A DNA stretch of 64,000 bases from Corynebacterium sp. (GCA_030527885.1 JAUMZY010000001.1:62001-126000), one strand, 5' to 3'; counted from the first letter of the stretch, positions 25,859 to 35,331 are shown. Numbers and translations are program-made. Notes: a model not told the origin generated them from the sequence alone.

Positions 25859-27364
25859 ATGGGGAAGCTCAATTCGGCGGTTGTGGTTGGGGCGGGTATC
25901 GGTGGGTTGGCCACCGCCTGCCTGTTGGCCAAGCAGGGGGTGCATGTGACCGTGGTGGAGAAAAACCTGGAGTTAGGTGGCCGCGTTGGAATACTGGAAG
26001 AGCAGGGATTTCGGTGGGATGTGGGGCCGTCGTGGTATTTGATGCCGGAGGCGTTTGATCGGTTTTTTGAGCTGACGGGCACGTCCACGGCGGAACAGTT
26101 GGATTTGGTGACGTTGGATCCGGGGTACCGGATGTTCTTTGAACAGAATGGTTCGGTGGATGTTCCCCACGGCACCGACGCGGTCGCACAATTGTTTGAA
26201 AGTATAGAGCCGGGGGCGGGCCGCAAGGTGCGGGAGTATCTGCGCAGTGCTGATAGCACCTACCAGTTGGCGTTGCGGAAGTTCCTGTACACGAATTTCC
26301 GTAATCCCAAGATTTTGTGGGATAAGGATGTGCTAGCCAATCGGCGGTTGTTGTATACCTCGCTGCGGAAATTTGTGGATGGCCAGTTCACGGACCATCG
26401 GTTGCGTAAGGTCTTGCAGTTTCCGGCGATGTTTTTATCCAGCCAGCCGAAACGCATCCCGGCGTTGTATCACCTGATGAGCCACGCGGATTTAAACCTT
26501 GGGGTGCAGTACCCCATGGGTGGGTTCCAGATGGTGGTGCAGGCGTTGGAGCGGTTGGCGCGCCAGCACGGCGTAACGTTCCTCTTAGGGCAGGAAGTGA
26601 CCAAAATCCTCACGAAGGACCGGCAGGTCATGGGGGTGGCGATGATTGATCAGAACGGAACCCCCAGCAGCTGCCTGGCCAACGTGGTGATTTCCAACGC
26701 CGACATGCACCACATTGAGAAGAAACTCCTGGCCCCGGTGGAACAAACATACCCAAATTTTCAGCACAACAATCCTGGTATCTCTGCGGTTTTGGTGATG
26801 CTGGGCATCAAAACCGAAATTCCGGAATTGCTGCACCACAATTTGTTCATCAGTAAAGACTGGGATGAGGATTTCGCGGCGATTTTCCCCAACCCCACCA
26901 CCCGAGGTGCCGCCTCCGAGTCGTTCTATGTGTGCCGGCCGTCCGCAACCGACCCCACGGTGGCGCCCCCGGGATCCGAAAATTTGTTCATCATGGTGCC
27001 CACCCCGGCAGACCCCATCATTGGACACGGCAACGCCTACCGGGAGCAGGAATCCCCCCAAGTACAGGCCATCGCCCGGCGCACCATCCACCAGCTTTCC
27101 CAAACCATAGATCGCCCGTCCCTCACCGATGACATCGTGATGCACCGCACCATCGGCCCGCAGGACTTCGCCGAACGCTATTACACCTGGCAGGGTGGGG
27201 CGTTGGGCCCCAGCCACACCTTGGCGCAGTCCGCCATGTTCCGGCACCGCAATCGCTCCGCCAAAATCGCCGGCCTGTACTACGTCGGCAGCAGCACCGT
27301 ACCGGGCGTGGGCGTGCCCATGTGTCTCATTTCCGCCGAGAACGTGGTCGCCCGCCTGTTCTAG
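25859..27364 (+). CDS. crtI: Phytoene desaturase family FAD enzyme
   Basis: 501 residues, the usual size. N-terminal dinucleotide fold VVVGAGIGGLATACLL (about 8-23) followed by VVEKNLELGGR and FRWDVGPSWYLMP; the C-terminal carotenoid desaturase signature YYVGSSTVPGVGVPMCLIS is at about 475. It introduces double bonds into phytoene or a C30 analogue. No cyclase, hydroxylase or crtE lies beside it, so only the first pigment steps are here. The TAG stop forms the first part of a TAGCTTGTCGACGC motif. Confidence 0.92.
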   Translation: MGKLNSAVVVGAGIGGLATACLLAKQGVHVTVVEKNLELGGRVGILEEQGFRWDVGPSWYLMPEAFDRFFELTGTSTAEQLDLVTLDPGYRMFFEQNGSVDVPHGTDAVAQLFESIEPGAGRKVREYLRSADSTYQLALRKFLYTNFRNPKILWDKDVLANRRLLYTSLRKFVDGQFTDHRLRKVLQFPAMFLSSQPKRIPALYHLMSHADLNLGVQYPMGGFQMVVQALERLARQHGVTFLLGQEVTKILTKDRQVMGVAMIDQNGTPSSCLANVVISNADMHHIEKKLLAPVEQTYPNFQHNNPGISAVLVMLGIKTEIPELLHHNLFISKDWDEDFAAIFPNPTTRGAASESFYVCRPSATDPTVAPPGSENLFIMVPTPADPIIGHGNAYREQESPQVQAIARRTIHQLSQTIDRPSLTDDIVMHRTIGPQDFAERYYTWQGGALGPSHTLAQSAMFRHRNRSAKIAGLYYVGSSTVPGVGVPMCLISAENVVARLF

Positions 27365-27402
27365 CTTGTCGACGCAACCCGGTGCGGCGAGCGTCGAAAA
27401 GC
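27364..27402. repeat. Two inverted copies of the 12-mer between convergent crtI and purE
   Basis: GCTTGTCGACGC at 27364-27375 and its reverse-complement form GCGTCGAAAAGC at 27391-27402, separated by 15 bases. Each copy overlaps a TAG stop codon on its own coding strand. Together they can form a stem with one mismatch and fill all the space between the genes, so they may act as a terminator for both. Confidence 0.7.
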
Positions 27403-27902
27403 TATTCGCCCAACAATAACCGCCGCAATCGGCGATCCTTCTCCTCGACCTCAAGCCGCATATTTTCCTGATACTGGACCATCTTGTCCACCAGCTCAGG
27501 ATCCCCCGCACCCAGGATACGCACCGCCAGCAGGCCGGCGTTCTTCGCCCCACCGATGGACACCGTGGACACCGGCACCCCACCAGGCATCTGCACGATA
27601 GACAGCAGGGAATCCATGCCATCCAGCGTGTCCAACGCCCGCGGCACCCCAATCACCGGCAACGGCGTCGCCGCCGCCACCATGCCCGGCAAATGTGCCG
27701 CACCCCCCGCGCACGCAATGATGCACTTCAGGCCATTGCCATGCGCCGCCTTCGCGTACGCCAGCATCTTCTCCGGGGTGCGGTGCGCCGACACCACCCC
27801 CACCTCAAATGGAATCCCAAACTCCGCCAACACCTCAGCGGCCGGCTCCATGGTAGGCCAGTCCGAATCGGACCCCATGATTAACCCCACAAGCGCGGTC
27901 AT
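27402..27902 (-). CDS. purE: N5-carboxyaminoimidazole ribonucleotide mutase
   Basis: Second half of AIR carboxylation in purine synthesis (N5-CAIR to CAIR). 166 residues. Class I PurE motifs: [10 protein letters not shown] near the start, [14 protein letters not shown] (catalytic His), [12 protein letters not shown] and PVIGVP. The C-terminal helix ([15 protein letters not shown]) is usual. purK, the preceding enzyme, is 46 bases upstream on the same strand. Confidence 0.96.
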   Translation of the reverse strand: MTALVGLIMGSDSDWPTMEPAAEVLAEFGIPFEVGVVSAHRTPEKMLAYAKAAHGNGLKCIIACAGGAAHLPGMVAAATPLPVIGVPRALDTLDGMDSLLSIVQMPGGVPVSTVSIGGAKNAGLLAVRILGAGDPELVDKMVQYQENMRLEVEEKDRRLRRLLLGE

Positions 27903-27948
27903 CTATACCTCATTTACTTGTTTGAACAATATCAACACCAGTGTAGGT

Positions 27949-29178
27949 TCAGTCCGGCCACACCGCATGGCTAATAAAATGCGCCGCCGCCTTCGCATCC
28001 GCCCGAGTCTGCACCGGATCCGTGCCACTCAAATTCACATGCCCCAGCTTCCGGCCCGCCCGATGCGTCTTCCCATACAAATGAATCTTGGCCTGCGGGA
28101 ACCGCCGCCACACCTCCTGCATGCGCACCGGCATGGGCATGGCCGGATCCGCCGGCGCCCCCAACGTATTAGCCATCACCGTCACGGGCGCGGTCAGGCT
28201 CACATCGCCCAACGGCCAATCCAACACCGCCCGCAGGTGCTGTTCGAACTGGTCGGTGACGCAACCGTCCTGCGTCCAGTGGCCTGTATTATGCGGCCGC
28301 ATGGCCAGCTCATTCACCAAAATCACCGGCTGCCCCGCCGCATCCGTGGTTTCGAACAGCTCCACCGCCAGCGCACCCGTAACCCCCAATTCGGTGGCGA
28401 TCTTTACCGCCAAATCCTGAGCCTGCTGCTGCACCTGCGGGCTAAGCCCCGGCGCCGGCGCAATGGCTTCGGTGCAGATGCCATCGGTTTGCACTGATTC
28501 GACGACGGGCCAAGGCTGGGTGGCGCCACTGGGAGTGCGGGCCACCATGGCGGAAAGCTCCCGCGTGAGGTTGATTTTTTGTTCCGCCATGAGCGGCGTA
28601 CCGGCTTCGAGCAACTGTTCGACAAGTTCCGTGAGTTTGGTTTCCGTCTTGGGGAACCACACGCCATGGCCGTCATAGCCCCCGCGCCGGGCCTTGAGGC
28701 AGACGGCGCCGCTGGTGCGCTGCCAGAATTTGGTGACATCGGTAACACTGTTGATGGGGGCGAAATCCGGCAGCGGGGCGCCTAGGTCGGCGAGGCGTTG
28801 CCGCATGACCAGCTTATCCTGCGCATGTACGAGGGCTTCAGGTTGAGGTTGGACGTTGATGCCTTCGGCGATCAAGGTGGTGAGGTGCTCGGTGGGCACA
28901 TGCTCATGGTCAAACGTCATAGCGTCGGTACCGGCGACGGTGCGGCGAAGATCATCCAGGTTGGTGTAATCCCCCAAGAAAACATCAGCGGTGACTTGGG
29001 CGGCGGAGGCATCCCGGGCGCCAGCCAACAACCGGAGGGATAACCCCAGCTCAATCGCCGCAGTTTGCATCATTCGTGCTAACTGACCGTCGCCGATGAC
29101 TGCAACGATCGGCATGCCAGGGGTATGAGCAGCGGGGTTTCCAGAAGAACCTTGGGATTTATTAGCGGTTTCAGTCAC
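27949..29178 (-). CDS. purK: 5-(carboxyamino)imidazole ribonucleotide synthase
   Basis: ATP-grasp enzyme that carboxylates AIR with bicarbonate. 409 residues; about 25 are an N-terminal extension before MPIVAVIGDGQLARMM. Other motifs: MTFDHEHVPTEHL, LKARRGGYDGHGVW (ATP-grasp loop), FETTDAAGQPVILVNELAMRPHNTGHWT (metal site, split here after the Val). Lies between purE and the PH-domain gene in the corynebacterial order purE-purK-PH-birA. Confidence 0.95.
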   Translation of the reverse strand: MTETANKSQGSSGNPAAHTPGMPIVAVIGDGQLARMMQTAAIELGLSLRLLAGARDASAAQVTADVFLGDYTNLDDLRRTVAGTDAMTFDHEHVPTEHLTTLIAEGINVQPQPEALVHAQDKLVMRQRLADLGAPLPDFAPINSVTDVTKFWQRTSGAVCLKARRGGYDGHGVWFPKTETKLTELVEQLLEAGTPLMAEQKINLTRELSAMVARTPSGATQPWPVVESVQTDGICTEAIAPAPGLSPQVQQQAQDLAVKIATELGVTGALAVELFETTDAAGQPVILVNELAMRPHNTGHWTQDGCVTDQFEQHLRAVLDWPLGDVSLTAPVTVMANTLGAPADPAMPMPVRMQEVWRRFPQAKIHLYGKTHRAGRKLGHVNLSGTDPVQTRADAKAAAHFISHAVWPD

Positions 29179-29234
29179 GCCTTACCACTTTAGGAAGGCG
29201 GATAGGAATTGGCCAAACATGCCTCACTAATTCA

Positions 29235-29771
29235 TCATCGATTCGCCGCATAACGCCCCATCGGGCGGTCTGGATGTCCTGGCTGGCCCAGCCGCCCTGG
29301 TTGACGCAGCTGCCGCGACTGCCGCGGCTGCAAAATAACCGACTCAATTTCCGCCTGGACGCGCCGGGCACAAGCAACATCCGGCACCATGATGGGTTGT
29401 GGTTGGCCAGCCACCCGCAGGTACAGCGTGTTGTGTTTCCGGCCGACCTCCCGCACAGCATGCAGCGGAATGGTGTTCGTTTGGGCACGCAGGCCAGCGC
29501 TGCGTATGGTAATCCGCTCATCCGTAACAATGACGCGGCGGTTACGCAGCCGAATGACCGGCAGGACAAAACGCCACAGGGCGAGTAAAGCCCAGATTCC
29601 CACGAAACCATTGCGTAATTGCGGCGTGATGAACCATGCAGCATTGGCAGAGTCCATGTAGCCGATGACAATCCACGCGAGGCCCGTGATGGTGATGAGT
29701 TCCAGCATGGGGAATATCAATGCACTATAGGGGCTGGTGACATCGACAATGAACTGTTCTTCGCTAGGCAT
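29235..29771 (-). CDS. PH-domain (bacterial PH) membrane protein
   Basis: 178 residues: two TM helices (about 15-40 and 53-72), then a bacterial PH-like domain (RNRRVIVTDERITIRSAG, IPLHAVREVGRKHNTLYLRV, about 75-145), then an Arg/Gln/Pro-rich tail. Such proteins sit between birA and purK in corynebacteria. The function is unknown; a membrane scaffold or lipid-sensing role is inferred from the fold only. Confidence 0.82.
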   Translation of the reverse strand: MPSEEQFIVDVTSPYSALIFPMLELITITGLAWIVIGYMDSANAAWFITPQLRNGFVGIWALLALWRFVLPVIRLRNRRVIVTDERITIRSAGLRAQTNTIPLHAVREVGRKHNTLYLRVAGQPQPIMVPDVACARRVQAEIESVILQPRQSRQLRQPGRLGQPGHPDRPMGRYAANR

Positions 29772-29809
29772 AATGCCTTAAAGCCTAGTGGAAGCCGGCG
29801 GCCAGCTGG

Positions 29810-30595
29810 TTATTGCAGGCGCAAATGGGTGACATCCCCGGCCGCAAGTTCGTGCAATGTGCCAGCTTGATCCCGAACTTGCAGGCGGCCATCATCGGCC
29901 ACCCCTTCGGCAACCCCCAGCAACTCGGTGTCGGTGGGCAGAAGGACCCGTACGTCCTGACCGATGGTGGCAGAAGCAGCCCGGTAGTCGATCATGAGCG
30001 TGGGGTCATTGTCCTGCCATTGGCTCAGCCGGTGGTACAGGGCGGTGAGGATACGCGCGGCAAGATCGTTGCGCTCGTAGTCGATGCCCACAATGTCGAG
30101 GGAAGTGGCGTGCGGCACGGGCAGTTCCTCTTTGGTGAGGGACGTGTTTAGCCCCATCCCGATGACAACGGCGGGGTTCTCCCCCAGTGATACGGCCTCG
30201 GCGAGGATACCGCAGAGCTTCAGGCCACTAATGACAAGGTCGTTCGGCCATTTGAGGCGGATGCGGGGGGAGCCGATGGCGTCGATAAGCGCCAAACCAG
30301 TGGCGAGCGGCATGGTGCCCAGCCGGTTAACGGATTCGTGCGGGGGGCGAATCAGGATGGATAGGGGCAGTTGGGCGCCGGGCGGTGCGGTGAAGCTGCG
30401 ACCCATGCGGCCGCGGCCGGCGGTTTGGTGTTCGGTGAGGAAGGCGGTCCAGGCGGGGGCTCCGGCGTGGGCGGCTGCGACGAGTTCGGTGTTGGTGGAG
30501 CCGACTTCGTCGAAGTATTCGATGCGGTTGTAAGGGCCGTTGGTAATGAGGCGGTCGCGGAGGTAATCAACGTTTAACGGGGCGGTAGTATCCAT
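29810..30595 (-). CDS. birA: Biotin-[acetyl-CoA-carboxylase] ligase (monofunctional BirA)
   Basis: Attaches biotin to the AccBC carrier domain. 261 residues from the ATG at 30593-30595; an ATG at 30665-30667 would add 24 residues that include a near copy of the over-represented 12-mer. Motifs: EVGSTNTEL, the biotinyl-AMP loop TAGRGRMGR (about 58-66), RLKWPNDLVISGLKLCGIL (about 130-148), and a C-terminal SH3-like domain (LLGVAEGVADDGRLQV). There is no N-terminal helix-turn-helix, so it is a class I ligase without repressor function. Divergent from its substrate partner accD. Confidence 0.94.
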   Translation of the reverse strand: MDTTAPLNVDYLRDRLITNGPYNRIEYFDEVGSTNTELVAAAHAGAPAWTAFLTEHQTAGRGRMGRSFTAPPGAQLPLSILIRPPHESVNRLGTMPLATGLALIDAIGSPRIRLKWPNDLVISGLKLCGILAEAVSLGENPAVVIGMGLNTSLTKEELPVPHATSLDIVGIDYERNDLAARILTALYHRLSQWQDNDPTLMIDYRAASATIGQDVRVLLPTDTELLGVAEGVADDGRLQVRDQAGTLHELAAGDVTHLRLQ

Positions 30596-30944
30596 GCGAA
30601 TAATGGTACTTGGGATGCTTTTCAGCCGCTTTTCGACGTCGCCCGGTGCCGAAGCCTCAGGTTTCACTAAGTGGTTTTATGTGTGGTTTTGCGTGGTTTT
30701 ATTGTAGATCGGCGGTTTTTTGGGTAAAATAATGCATAATAATGTGGAGTTTTGCCCGATTAAGTGCGTTAACGTGGCTTCTCGGGGTTGCCCAATCGGG
30801 TGTATATAATGCACCTGAGGGTAAAATGTGAACTAAATTACTTTCTGCCACTAAAACAGCTTCCACCCAGCGGCTTTAAAATTAAAACATGACGGAATCC
30901 TCAAGTTTCGGGTTTTTTCTCTGGAAACTGGAAAAATTCTCATC
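30596..30944. other. Divergent promoter region between birA and accD1
   Basis: About 360 bases (with the promoter below) separate the two starts. TATAAT occurs at 30805-30810. CCCGATT (30755-30761) and AATCGGG (30794-30800) form a spaced inverted repeat that could bind a regulator such as FasR. A variant 12-mer GCTTTTCGACGT lies at 30627-30638. No gene seen. Confidence 0.45.
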
Positions 30945-30950
30945 TAAAAT
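30945..30950 (+). promoter_or_regulatory. Likely -10 element giving a leaderless accD1 message
   Basis: TAAAAT ends 8 bases before the ATG at 30959 and no Shine-Dalgarno sequence precedes that ATG. Transcription would then begin at or next to the start codon. The -35 region is unclear. Confidence 0.5.
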
Positions 30951-30958
30951 CCCAAAAC

Positions 30959-32599
30959 ATGACTATTTCCTCACCTTTGATTGATGTTGCCTCACTGCCG
31001 GACGTCAGCACCACCGCCGGCAAGATTGCAGATCTCAAGGCTCGACGCATTGACGCCGCGTCGCCTGTAGGGACCGCAGCCCAGAAGAAGGTACGCGACA
31101 ACGGTCGCCTTACCGCACGTGATCGCCTGGAATATCTGCTTGACCCGCACTCGTTTGTGGAGATTGATCAATTAGCCCGCCACCGCACCCACGACTTCGG
31201 GATGCGCAGCAAGCGCCCCGCCACCGACGGCGTCGTAACCGGCTGGGGCACAATTGACGGCCGGGAAGTATGCATCTTCTCCCAGGACGGCACCGTTTTC
31301 GGCGGCGCCCTCGGCGAAGTATACGGGGAAAAAATGTGCAAGCTCATGGAGCTCGCCATTACCACTGGCCGCCCCCTGATCGGCCTGTATGAAGGCGCCG
31401 GCGCGCGCATCCAAGATGGTGCTGTTTCCTTGGACCTGATCGCCCAAACCTTCTACCACAACATCAACGCCTCAGGTGTTATCCCCCAGATCTCTGTGAT
31501 CATGGGTTCCTGCGCTGGCGGCAACGCCTACTCCCCAGCGCTCACTGACTTCGTGGTGATGGTGGACAAGACCTCCAAAATGTTCGTGACCGGCCCCGAT
31601 GTGATCAAGACTGTTACCAGCGAAGACATCACGCAAGAGGAATTAGGTGGCGCCAGCATCCACATGGCCAAAGCTGGTAACTCCCACTACACCGCCGCAT
31701 CCGATGAAGACGCCCTCGACTTCGTCGCCGACCTGGTGAGCTACCTGCCCTCCAACAACCGGGAATTTGCCCCCATCGGCGACTTCGAACGGGAAGAAGG
31801 CTCCCTCGAAGAGCACATGAACCCCGACGACCTGCGCCTGGACTCCATCATCCCCGACTCCCCCACCGTCCCCTACGACGTGCGGGAAGTCATCGAATCC
31901 ATCACTGACGATGGCGAATACCTGGAAATCCAAGCCGACCGCGCCGAAAACGTCGTCATCGCCTTCGGCCGGGTGGAAGGCCAATCCGTAGGCTTCGTCG
32001 CCAACCAGCCCACCTGCCTGGCCGGTTGCCTCGACATCGACGCCTCCGAAAAAGCAGCCCGGTTCATCCGCACCTGCGACTCCTTCAACATCCCCATCGT
32101 CATGCTTGTCGACGTGCCCGGCTTCCTGCCCGGCTCCGGCCAAGAACACGACGGCATCCTCCGCCGCGGCGCCAAACTCCTCTACGCCTACGGCGAAGCC
32201 ACCGTACCGAAGATCACCGTAACCATGCGTAAAGCCTACGGCGGAGCGTACTGCGTGATGGGCTCCAAGGGCCTCGGCGCTGACGTGAACCTGGCTTGGC
32301 CTACTGCCCAAATCGCAGTGATGGGTGCCGCTGGCGCCGTGGGCTTCCTGCACCGCCGGGACCTCAAGGCCGCTCAAGACAAGGGCCTGGATGAGGCTGA
32401 ACTGCAAGAACTGCAGAAGTCCTTCGAACGGGAATACGAAGACCACATGCTCAATCCCTACTTGGCTGCTGAACGTGGCCTGATCGACGCCGTGATTCTG
32501 CCCTCCGAAACTCGGGGCCAAATCTCCCGGAACCTGCGGCTGCTGCGCAACAAGCACGTGAACCGCCCAGCCCGCAAGCACGGCAACATTCCACTATAA
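30959..32599 (+). CDS. accD1: Acyl-CoA carboxylase beta subunit (DtsR1/AccD1-like)
   Basis: 546-residue carboxyltransferase that moves CO2 from biotin on AccBC to acetyl-CoA and related acyl-CoAs. N-terminal carboxyltransferase half with GAGARIQDG and an oxyanion turn in [16 protein letters not shown] (about 180-195); C-terminal half with ACLD-type [38 protein letters not shown] and [13 protein letters not shown]. In C. glutamicum the copy next to birA is dtsR1 (accD1), required for malonyl-CoA formation; I apply that name by position. Followed by a very strong terminator. Confidence 0.92.
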   Translation: MTISSPLIDVASLPDVSTTAGKIADLKARRIDAASPVGTAAQKKVRDNGRLTARDRLEYLLDPHSFVEIDQLARHRTHDFGMRSKRPATDGVVTGWGTIDGREVCIFSQDGTVFGGALGEVYGEKMCKLMELAITTGRPLIGLYEGAGARIQDGAVSLDLIAQTFYHNINASGVIPQISVIMGSCAGGNAYSPALTDFVVMVDKTSKMFVTGPDVIKTVTSEDITQEELGGASIHMAKAGNSHYTAASDEDALDFVADLVSYLPSNNREFAPIGDFEREEGSLEEHMNPDDLRLDSIIPDSPTVPYDVREVIESITDDGEYLEIQADRAENVVIAFGRVEGQSVGFVANQPTCLAGCLDIDASEKAARFIRTCDSFNIPIVMLVDVPGFLPGSGQEHDGILRRGAKLLYAYGEATVPKITVTMRKAYGGAYCVMGSKGLGADVNLAWPTAQIAVMGAAGAVGFLHRRDLKAAQDKGLDEAELQELQKSFEREYEDHMLNPYLAAERGLIDAVILPSETRGQISRNLRLLRNKHVNRPARKHGNIPL

Positions 32600-32624
32600 G
32601 GAATACGGTTAGCTGAGCTAACTA

Positions 32625-32670
32625 AAACACCAAAAACCTACCACCGCGCGGTGGTAGGTTTTTGGTGTTT
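32625..32670. terminator. Terminator of accD1: perfect 23-bp palindrome
   Basis: Both 23-base arms (32625-32647, 32648-32670) are exact reverse complements, with A-rich and T-rich segments within, starting 25 bases after the stop. Confidence 0.88.
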
Positions 32671-32826
32671 GGGGGTTGGGGGTTTTGTGATGGTCGGTGT
32701 TGGGGTCTTAGTGATTGGCCGGCTTTCAATAAATATAGGTATGCAGATGTTCACCGCACTGTATCCCTCCTGTTGGTGCTCACCTGATTTCATGCTGCAC
32801 ACAGCGACAGAAAAACCTCCAAAGCG

Positions 32827-33157
32827 GCTGCATACTTGATAAGCTCCTATTCCCACAAAGCCGGCCAACCACTCCCCCAACCCAAAGCAAGCTGCACATC
32901 CTCTAAGCTCCCACACAGCAAAGCCGACCTGCGGAAGCCGGAGCCGTCGACAAGCAAGCACGCCATTACAGCACACCTGATAAGCTCCCCTTCTGGTTTA
33001 ACCAGTGATTTTCCGGTAGCACTAAAACGAGAAAGGGAGCTTAGCCCCTGTGAAGCCCAAGCCTTTGCAAACCCCAACCAGGCTGCAAACCTAATAAGCT
33101 CCCATTCCCGCCAAAACCGGCCACCCCAACCCCATCTGGATCGTAAAAGGGAGCTTA
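32827..33157. repeat. Repeat island of the TAAGCTCCC family (four units)
   Basis: Four units begin with TAAGCTCC at 32840, 32904, 32981 and 33095. Units at 32840 and 33095 share flanks (GGCTGCA before and CCGGCCA after). Units at 32981 and 33095 have right arms (AGAAAGGGAGCTTA at 33030-33043; AAAAGGGAGCTTA at 33145-33157) that pair with the left arms. The stretch 32927-32994 is the homologue of 16086-16153. No gene is present between 32600 and 33408. Confidence 0.75.
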
Positions 33158-33234
33158 TCTAACCTGAAGCCCTACCGCCGCCAAGTCCAACAACCCCACC
33201 AAAACACAAACCACCTCAAACACCCCTCCAACCC

Positions 33235-33253
33235 CACACCCCTTTCGGGTGTG
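33235..33253. terminator. Small GC-rich hairpin in the accD1-accD2 spacer
   Basis: CACACCC and GGGTGTG around CTTTC, followed by pyrimidines including TTTT. It could block read-through from the repeat island into accD2. Confidence 0.45.
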
Positions 33254-33370
33254 CTTCCCTTTTACCCCCACTCCGCAACCGAATTATCACTGTTGAACCT
33301 GCGCCACCCCGGGATTTTTACCCCCATTTGTTGGGTTTTTGGGGCAATAACACACAAAATTCCCGAACGC

Positions 33371-33400
33371 TTCACAATTTTTGAGCCTTCCCCCTACACT
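33371..33400 (+). promoter_or_regulatory. Predicted leaderless promoter of accD2
   Basis: -35-like TTCACA (33371-33376), 18-base spacer, -10 TACACT (33395-33400). The -10 ends 8 bases before the ATG at 33409 and there is no ribosome site, the same spacing as ahead of accD1. Confidence 0.55.
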
Positions 33401-33408
33401 GTGAAGTT

Positions 33409-35040
33409 ATGACAGCCGCAACAATCTCCGAAACAGGTGCCGCAGCACCAGATTTAACTACGACCGCCGGTAAGCTCGCTGATCTGCGGGCACGCATTGC
33501 TGAGACCCACACTCCTATGGGTGAGGCTTCGGTCAATCGCGTTCATGAGGCCGGCAAGAAAACCGCCCGTGAGCGCATTGAATACCTCCTTGATGATGGG
33601 TCTTTCGTGGAGGTGGATGCCTTGGCTCGGCACCGGTCCAAGAATTTTGGGTTGGATGCTAAGCGCCCAGTGACGGATGGTGTGGTTACTGGTTACGGCA
33701 CGATTGATGGACGTAAGGTTTGTGTGTTCTCGCAGGATGGCGCGATTTTCGGTGGCGCCTTGGGTGAGGTTTATGGTGAAAAGATCGTCAAGATCATGGA
33801 TTTGGCCATTAAAACTGGTGTGCCGCTGATTGGTATCAATGAGGGCGCGGGTGCCCGTATTCAAGAGGGTGTGGTGTCTTTGGGCTTGTATGCCCAGATT
33901 TTCTACCGTAATACTTTGGCTTCTGGTGTGATTCCGCAGATTTCGTTGATCATGGGTGCGTGCGCTGGTGGCCACGTGTATTCCCCGGCGTTGACGGACT
34001 TCATCATCATGGTGGATAAGACTTCGAAGATGTTTATCACCGGCCCGGATGTGATTAGGACGGTTACGGGCGAAGAGATCACGCAGGAGGAGCTTGGTGG
34101 TGCGCATACCCACATGGCTACTTCTGGTACTTCGCACTACACGGCTTCCGATGATTCTGATGCGTTGGATTGGGTGCGGGATTTGGTGGGTTACCTGCCG
34201 TCGAATAACCGTGCGGAGGCGCCGCGGGAGCCAGCGGATATCATGGTGGGCTCAATCCAGGAGAACATCACTGATGCTGATCTGGAGTTGGATACGTTGA
34301 TTCCGGATTCACCGAACCAGCCGTATGACATGAAGGATGTCATCACGCATGTGGTTGATGATGGTGATTTCTTCGAAATTCAGGAGGGCTACGCCGGCAA
34401 TATCTTGATTGGTTTCGGCCGGGTTGAGGGTCGTTCCGTTGGTATTGTGGCGAACCAGCCCACGGAATACGCTGGTTGTTTGGATATTCGTGCCGCTGAG
34501 AAGGCCGCCCGGTTCATCCGCACTTGTGATGCGTTTAATATTCCGATCATTGAGTTTGTGGATGTTCCTGGGTTCTTACCTGGCACCAGCGAGGAGTACA
34601 ACGGCATTATTCGCCGGGGCGCGAAGCTGCTGTACGCCTACTCGGAGGCAACCGTCGGTAAGATCACGGTGATTACCCGCAAGTCTTATGGTGGGGCTTA
34701 TTGCGTGATGGGTTCCAAGGATATGGGCGCTGACCTGGTGTTTGCGTGGCCGACTGCGCAGATCGCGGTGATGGGTGCTTCTGGTGCGGTGGGCTTCATC
34801 TACCGCAAGGAAATCAAGGCTGCTGCCGCTGAGGGTAAGGATGTGGCCGCGGTGGCTAAGGAGTACGAGAAGGAATACGAAACCACCTTGGTTAATCCGT
34901 ATATGGCTGCTGAGCGGGGTTTTGTGGATGCGGTTATTCCACCGTCTGAGACGCGCGGCCAGATCATTGAGGGCTTGCGGTTGTTGGATCGTAAAGTGGT
35001 TAATATTCCCGCTAAGAAGCACGGTAATATTCCGCTATAA
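33409..35040 (+). CDS. accD2: Acyl-CoA carboxylase beta subunit (DtsR2/AccD2-like)
   Basis: 543 residues, a clear paralogue of the preceding gene with the same motifs ([62 protein letters not shown]) and the same C-terminal KKHGNIPL ending. In C. glutamicum the copy beside accE is dtsR2. The two copies differ at several acyl-pocket positions and probably take different acyl-CoA lengths; which one does what cannot be read here. accE follows 48 bases later. Confidence 0.92.
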   Translation: MTAATISETGAAAPDLTTTAGKLADLRARIAETHTPMGEASVNRVHEAGKKTARERIEYLLDDGSFVEVDALARHRSKNFGLDAKRPVTDGVVTGYGTIDGRKVCVFSQDGAIFGGALGEVYGEKIVKIMDLAIKTGVPLIGINEGAGARIQEGVVSLGLYAQIFYRNTLASGVIPQISLIMGACAGGHVYSPALTDFIIMVDKTSKMFITGPDVIRTVTGEEITQEELGGAHTHMATSGTSHYTASDDSDALDWVRDLVGYLPSNNRAEAPREPADIMVGSIQENITDADLELDTLIPDSPNQPYDMKDVITHVVDDGDFFEIQEGYAGNILIGFGRVEGRSVGIVANQPTEYAGCLDIRAAEKAARFIRTCDAFNIPIIEFVDVPGFLPGTSEEYNGIIRRGAKLLYAYSEATVGKITVITRKSYGGAYCVMGSKDMGADLVFAWPTAQIAVMGASGAVGFIYRKEIKAAAAEGKDVAAVAKEYEKEYETTLVNPYMAAERGFVDAVIPPSETRGQIIEGLRLLDRKVVNIPAKKHGNIPL

Positions 35041-35049
35041 CGGTTGCTA

Positions 35050-35061
35050 GCTTTTCGACGC
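35050..35061 (+). repeat. Copy of GCTTTTCGACGC after the accD2 stop
   Basis: Exact copy 9 bases after the TAA, preceded by CTA so that it reads CTAGCTTTTCGACGC as it does after lcpA. Confidence 0.7.
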
Positions 35062-35088
35062 AATCAACCACCATCATAAGGAACCATT

Positions 35089-35331
35089 ATGTCTGACCAG
35101 AATCCCGAGCCAGAGAAACCCCAAAAGCCCTTTTTAACGATCGTGAAGGGCAATCCCACTGATGTGGAGGTGGCCACGCTCACCACGCTGTTTGCCACCA
35201 TGGCCAGTAATGCCGCTGCTGCTGGCAGCAGCATAGAGCGCGAGCGTAATCTCTGGGGCAATGTTTCGGAGCGGTTGCAGCGCCCTGCAACCTATAACCC
35301 GTCCGCGTTCCGAAACGTTAGCTTCTATTAG
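35089..35331 (+). CDS. accE: Acyl-CoA carboxylase epsilon subunit
   Basis: 80 residues. The core FLTIVKGNPTDVEVATLTTL is the diagnostic segment of actinobacterial AccE/PccE proteins, which bridge alpha and beta subunits and raise activity; LWG and the C-terminal aromatic tail are also usual. An AAGGA ribosome site precedes the ATG. Co-transcribed with accD2. Confidence 0.93.
   Translation: MSDQNPEPEKPQKPFLTIVKGNPTDVEVATLTTLFATMASNAAAAGSSIERERNLWGNVSERLQRPATYNPSAFRNVSFY

Noticed and set aside
26585..27652. 355-codon minus-strand open frame opposite crtI and purE
   Set aside because: Trp/Cys/Gly-rich shadow; contradicted by clear crtI and purE frames.
32827..33157. CRISPR array
   Set aside because: Units are unevenly spaced (64, 77, 114 bases), diverged, carry inverted arms and have no cas genes nearby.
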